Assembly: GCA_902806065.1 (NCBI GenBank)
Contig: CADCVE010000007.1
Coordinates: 62,001 to 126,000 of the forward strand
Origin: an uncultured Rubrobacteraceae bacterium
GTDB lineage: Bacteria > Actinomycetota > Rubrobacteria > Rubrobacterales > Rubrobacteraceae
Direction of reading: 5' to 3'
Length of the DNA: 64,000 nucleotides
In this document: positions 60,639 to 64,000 of the stretch, one piece after another
How positions within the stretch are numbered: the stretch's first letter is position 1
Layout of the letters: each line of letters opens with the position of its first letter
Notes under the pieces: model-generated
What the model was told of the DNA's origin: nothing
Seen by the model: the letters and a program-made list of their open reading frames with translations, nothing else
Databases searched by the model: none
Translations under genes and position numbers: made by a program

Positions 60639-62567
60639 ATGGCTGCGGTCAGGTTACCCGACGGTAGAGAGTTGCTGGTAGAGCCCGGCGAGAAGGCGCG
60701 GGACGTGGCTGAGAAGATCGGCCAACGCCTCGCCCGGGATGCCGTGGTTGCGAAGCTAAACGGCAAGCTTGTAGACCTCGATGCTCCGTTGGACGGTGGG
60801 GGAGAGTTTGAGGTCGTAACAAAGGGCTCCGCCGAGGGGCTCGAAGTGCTGCGGCACTCGACGGCGCATGCTATGGCCCAGGCCATTTTGGAGATGTATC
60901 CTGGCAGCAAGCTCACGATCGGGCCGCCGATAGAGAACGGCTTCTATTACGATATGGAGGTTGCTGGAAGGATCACGGACGAAGATCTGCCGCGTATCGA
61001 GGAGAAGATGCGCGAGGTCGTAGAGCGTGACCTGCCGATAGAGCGCCAGCAGGTCACGAAGGCCGAGGTCGAGAGCCTCTACGAAGGCAACCAGTACAAG
61101 CAGGAAATTATCTGTGACCTCGAAGAGGGAGATATAACGGTCTATCGTCAGGGCGAGTTCTTCGACCTCTGCCGCGGCCCGCACGTCCCGAGCACCGGTC
61201 GCCTCGGCGCATTCAAGCTGCAGAACATAGCCGGAGCGTACTGGCGCGGGGATGAGAGGAACCAGATGCTCACCCGCATTTACGGGACTGCGTGGCCGAC
61301 CGAGAAAGAGCTCAAGGCGTATCTCAGGCGGTTAGAGGAGGCGAAGGCCCGAGACCACCGCAAGATTGGCCGGGACCTCAAGCTCTTCACCTTCTCGCCG
61401 GACGTAGGCGCCGGCATCCCTCTCTTCCTACCCAGAGGCGAAGCTCTCCGGCACCTGATGGAGGGCTACGTACGCGAGGTGCAGGAGCGGCATGGCTACC
61501 AGCATGTCTGGACCGGGAACCTGGCGAACGAGGCTCTTTACGCCAAGAGCGGGCACCTCGAACACTATTTGGACGACATGTTCCCGCCGATGGTCGATGG
61601 GGAGACGCGTTACCGCTTGAAGCCGATGAACTGCCCGAGTCACATGACGCTCTACAACACCGAGGCGCACTCTTATCGGGATCTCCCGCTACGATACGCC
61701 GAGTTCGCAACGCTCTACCGCTACGAGAAGAGCGGGGTGCTCACGGGACTCACGCGGGTACGGGCGCTTACCCAGGACGACGCGCACGTGTTTTGCACCG
61801 AGGATCAAGTCCAGGAAGAGTTCGGTCGCGCGCTGGAGATCATCCGCGAGGTCCTCGATACATACGGCTTCGAGGATTACAAGGTCCGGCTCTCGTTGCG
61901 TGACCCGGACTCCGGAAAGTTCGTGGCCGACGATGAGAAGTGGGCGCGGGCGGAGAGGGCTCTGCGCGACGCTCTGGACGCGGCGGGCATCGCCTACGAG
62001 CCCGTGGCCGGTGAGGCGGCGTTCTACGGGCCGAAGGCGGACTTCATGGCCCGGGACGTTCTGGGGCGTGAGTGGCAACTCTCGACCATACAGGTGGACT
62101 TCATACAACCAGGCCGGCTCGGGTGCGAGTACATCGGGGAGGACGGCAATTCACACACGCCGGTGTTACTGCATCGGGCCGTTACCGGGACGACGGAGCG
62201 CTTCATGGCGGTCCTCATCGAGCAGTATGGGGGGGCGTTCCCGTTGTGGCTCTCGCCGGTGCAGGCCGTCGTCATACCGGTCGCGGATCGGCATTTGGAG
62301 TACGCTTACAAGGTACGGGAGGCGCTCTCCGCCGAGGGCTTCAGGGTCGAGGTGGATGATGCGCTTAGCAGCATGCAGAAGAAGATCCGGGAGAACGCCA
62401 GGCAGAAAATCCCTTACCTGCTTATCGTTGGGGATGCCGAGGCCGAAGAGGGTACGGTCAACGTCCGCCAGCGCGGTAAGAAGGTCCAGGAGGCCGTGGA
62501 GATCGAGGAGTTCGCCGGGCGCATGCGAGAGGAGATTGCCTCGTGTGATTCTTATAGACGGAGATAG
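60639..62567 (+). CDS. thrS: Threonine-tRNA ligase
   Basis: 642 residues: TGS domain (1-63, VRLPDGRELLVEPGEKARDVA), editing domain with HSTAHAMAQA near residue 73, the catalytic domain (motif KPMNCPSHMTLY with the zinc Cys, LTRVRALTQDDAHVF, STIQVDFIQPGRLGCEYIGEDG) and the C-terminal anticodon-binding domain (PVQAVVIPVADRHLEYA). Charges tRNA-Thr and clears mischarged serine. ATG after AGGAGG; no T-box leader is recognised between the tRNAs and the start. Confidence 0.96.
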   Translation: MAAVRLPDGRELLVEPGEKARDVAEKIGQRLARDAVVAKLNGKLVDLDAPLDGGGEFEVVTKGSAEGLEVLRHSTAHAMAQAILEMYPGSKLTIGPPIENGFYYDMEVAGRITDEDLPRIEEKMREVVERDLPIERQQVTKAEVESLYEGNQYKQEIICDLEEGDITVYRQGEFFDLCRGPHVPSTGRLGAFKLQNIAGAYWRGDERNQMLTRIYGTAWPTEKELKAYLRRLEEAKARDHRKIGRDLKLFTFSPDVGAGIPLFLPRGEALRHLMEGYVREVQERHGYQHVWTGNLANEALYAKSGHLEHYLDDMFPPMVDGETRYRLKPMNCPSHMTLYNTEAHSYRDLPLRYAEFATLYRYEKSGVLTGLTRVRALTQDDAHVFCTEDQVQEEFGRALEIIREVLDTYGFEDYKVRLSLRDPDSGKFVADDEKWARAERALRDALDAAGIAYEPVAGEAAFYGPKADFMARDVLGREWQLSTIQVDFIQPGRLGCEYIGEDGNSHTPVLLHRAVTGTTERFMAVLIEQYGGAFPLWLSPVQAVVIPVADRHLEYAYKVREALSAEGFRVEVDDALSSMQKKIRENARQKIPYLLIVGDAEAEEGTVNVRQRGKKVQEAVEIEEFAGRMREEIASCDSYRRR

Positions 62568-62683
62568 GGAAGTGGGGGTATAATATATTTGGGTTAGGGT
62601 GACAGTCCGCTAGATGCTTTATCAGAAGCTAGAAATGCGGTTCGATGGCCCTATAAAGACAGTTTTGGAAGGAGTGGTGTAAA

Positions 62684-63319
62684 GTAGCCGCGGAAGAAGA
62701 ACCAAGGATTAACGGCCAGATCAGGGCCCGCTCGGTGCGCCTCATCTCCGAGAGCGGAGAGCAGTTGGGCATCAAGCACATAAGAGAAGCTATGGAGATC
62801 GCCGAGAGGCAAGACCTCGATATCGTCGAGGTGGCGGCAAACTCGGACCCGCCGGTAGTCCGGATCATGGACTACGGCAAGGATAAGTACAGGAAAGAAC
62901 AGGCCCGCAAGGCCGCCCGCAAGAAGCAGGTCAATATCAACGTCCGCGAGATCAAGTTGCGGCCGAAGATCGGCGATCACGACTTCAATACCAAGCGTGG
63001 TCACGTCGAGCGCTTTCTGCGCGGCGGCGACAAGGTGAAGGTTACGATTATGTTCCGCGGGCGCGAGGTGCAGCATCCGGAGTTGGGCGAGAAGCTGCTG
63101 GTCAGGCTCGCAGGCGACCTGGGTGATGTGGGGCGCATCGAGAGCCAGCCGAACCTGGACGGGCGCAACATGGTTATGGTAATGGCTCCGAAGAAGGATG
63201 CCGCCCCGAAAGGCGAGGCGAAGAGCGAAGCTACTAGTAGCGAAGTTGGCAGTGCGGTTGGTAGCGAAGCTATAGACGAGACCAGGAGCGAGCCTCAGGA
63301 GAGCGCCGCCCGCAGTTAA
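62684..63319 (+). CDS. infC: Translation initiation factor IF-3 (non-canonical start)
   Basis: The product matches IF-3 throughout: EEEPRINGQIRARSVRLISESGEQLGIKH, VAANSDPPVVRIMDYGKDKYRKEQ, LRPKIGDHDFNTKRGHVERFL and KVTIMFRGREVQHPELG. The conserved N-terminus reads on upstream of the only ordinary start (GTG 62735), and from the in-frame stop at 62654 there is no ATG, GTG or TTG before that GTG. GTA 62684 sits 9 bases after AAGGAG; ATT 62708 and ATC 62720 are alternatives. Rare infC starts are known to be self-repressed by IF-3. A TATAAT at 62579-62584 probably is the promoter. C-terminal tail after ~165 is low-complexity. Confidence 0.9.
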   Translation, partial: VAAEEEPRINGQIRARSVRLISESGEQLGIKHIREAMEIAERQDLDIVEVAANSDPPVVRIMDYGKDKYRKEQARKAARKKQVNINVREIKLRPKIGDHDFNTKRGHVERFLRGGDKVKVTIMFRGREVQHPELGEKLLVRLAGDLGDVGRIESQPNLDGRNMVMVMAPKKDAAPKGEAKSEATSSEVGSAVGSEAIDETRSEPQESAARS

Positions 63320-63424
63320 CGCAACTCTTTGCTACAATCACGACCGAAGTCAGAGGCGAAACGGCTACTCCCGTGCCGCGAGCCTAACTTTGCCGGTTGT
63401 AAAGAAAACGTGGAGGATACATAG

Positions 63425-63622
63425 ATGCCGAAGATGAAGACCCACAAGGGTGCCGCAGGGCGCTTCGAGGTCACCAAGAAGGGTAAGCTCAAGCGCCGCA
63501 GACAGGGCCACAACCATATTCTGGAGAAGAAGACCACCAAGCGCAAGCGTCGCCTGAACACCGAGACCACGGTGCATCCGTACGACGAGAAGCGCATCAA
63601 GCGCCTGTTGGGGGTACGCTAG
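63425..63622 (+). CDS. rpmI: 50S ribosomal protein L35
   Basis: 65 residues with the L35 signature MPKMKTHKGAAGRFEVTKKGK, GHNHILEKKTTKRKRRL and the KRIKRLLG end. Small basic protein of the large ribosomal subunit. ATG after GTGGAGG; TACAAT near 63334 may be an internal promoter between infC and rpmI. Its stop overlaps nothing; rplT begins at the next base. Confidence 0.97.
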   Translation: MPKMKTHKGAAGRFEVTKKGKLKRRRQGHNHILEKKTTKRKRRLNTETTVHPYDEKRIKRLLGVR

Positions 63623-63985
63623 ATGGCTCGCACGGCGCGCAGCCTTCACGCGCGCAAAAAACGCAGGAAGGTCTTAGAGCAGGCCAAGGGCTATCGGGGG
63701 ACGAAGAATAGCTCGTATAAGCGGGCCAAGGAGCAAGTCTGGAAGGGCGGGGTCTACGCCTACGTCGGACGCAAGCAGCGCAAACGGGACTTCCGGTCGC
63801 TGTGGATCCAACGGATAAACGCGGGTGCTCGTGAGCATGGTCTTTCGTACTCTCAGCTCGTGCATGGCCTGAAGCTCGCCGGTATAGACCTCGATCGTAA
63901 GATACTCGCCGACCTCGCCGCTACCGAGCCTACGGCCTTTGGCGCCGTCGTCGACAAGGCCAAAGACGCCTTAGAAGCCGCCTAG
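63623..63985 (+). CDS. rplT: 50S ribosomal protein L20
   Basis: 120 residues: [83 protein letters not shown]. Early-assembly 23S-binding protein that also represses its own operon in other bacteria. Starts directly after the rpmI stop, giving the standard infC-rpmI-rplT order. Confidence 0.97.
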   Translation: MARTARSLHARKKRRKVLEQAKGYRGTKNSSYKRAKEQVWKGGVYAYVGRKQRKRDFRSLWIQRINAGAREHGLSYSQLVHGLKLAGIDLDRKILADLAATEPTAFGAVVDKAKDALEAA

Positions 63986-64000
63986 AGTAGAGGCAAAAAC

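Overview
The window reads as chromosome from a high-GC bacterium, most likely a deep-branching actinomycete of the Rubrobacter type. This is inferred from gene content and style: frequent GTG/TTG starts, very short or near-absent leaders, heavily overlapping operons, and the mix of an NAD-type isocitrate dehydrogenase, a geranylgeranyl-reductase-like flavoprotein, small actinobacterial unknowns (DUF2630) and a cobalamin block. No rRNA, CRISPR array, transposase, integrase or prophage gene was seen.

Layout. 1-3.4 kb: a duplicated GGDEF / heme-monooxygenase module whose two copies have decayed in opposite ways, flanking a secreted cell-wall hydrolase (RlpA barrel, pesticin-type lysozyme, LysM). 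3.4-9.7 kb: Crp-family regulator, uppP, pheA, a stand-alone HARE-HTH protein, an unknown acidic protein, a cold-shock-domain fusion and a histidine phosphatase. 9.8-15.3 kb: an unknown protein, glutaredoxin, RidA, flavin reductase, then a tight cluster PrsW - mobA - DUF218 - EamA exporter. 15.4-19.4 kb: late cobalamin assembly (cbiB, cobD-type decarboxylase, cobU, cobS). 19.5-30 kb: UPF0173 hydrolase, YdcZ exporter, ftcD, a PfkB sugar kinase, nitrilase, lactate permease with a divergent XRE-cupin regulator, nicotinate phosphoribosyltransferase, gamma-glutamyltransferase and arginase, a nitrogen/amino-acid salvage neighbourhood.

30-38 kb: ArsR/MFS pair, then ion homeostasis: a 12-helix APC permease preceded by a recognisable ydaO-type cyclic-di-AMP riboswitch, next to trkH-trkA. 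38-46 kb: sucCD with a small membrane protein, DUF554, two unknown small proteins, DUF2630, methylmalonyl-CoA epimerase and mutase large subunit (a B12 user, matching the cobalamin block; the products feed succinyl-CoA to sucCD), and a subtilase. 46-57.8 kb: Mrp/ApbC iron-sulfur carrier, MaoC dehydratase, HCCA-isomerase-like DsbA protein, malate dehydrogenase, nitroreductase, metallo-beta-lactamase-fold hydrolase, geranylgeranyl reductase family protein, several small or broken genes, a Yip1 membrane protein and NAD-dependent isocitrate dehydrogenase.

57.8-64 kb: a two-gene sulfolipid (SQDG) pathway, sqdB-sqdX, then tRNA-Gly, tRNA-Cys, tRNA-Val and the translation block thrS, infC, rpmI, rplT. 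The strongest unusual items are the c-di-AMP riboswitch on the permease, the SQDG pair in a presumably non-photosynthetic actinomycete, the reciprocal decay of the GGDEF/monooxygenase duplication, the three-domain wall hydrolase, and genes without a normal start codon (infC, cobU, HARE-HTH). I did not find a clearly new defence or mobile system.
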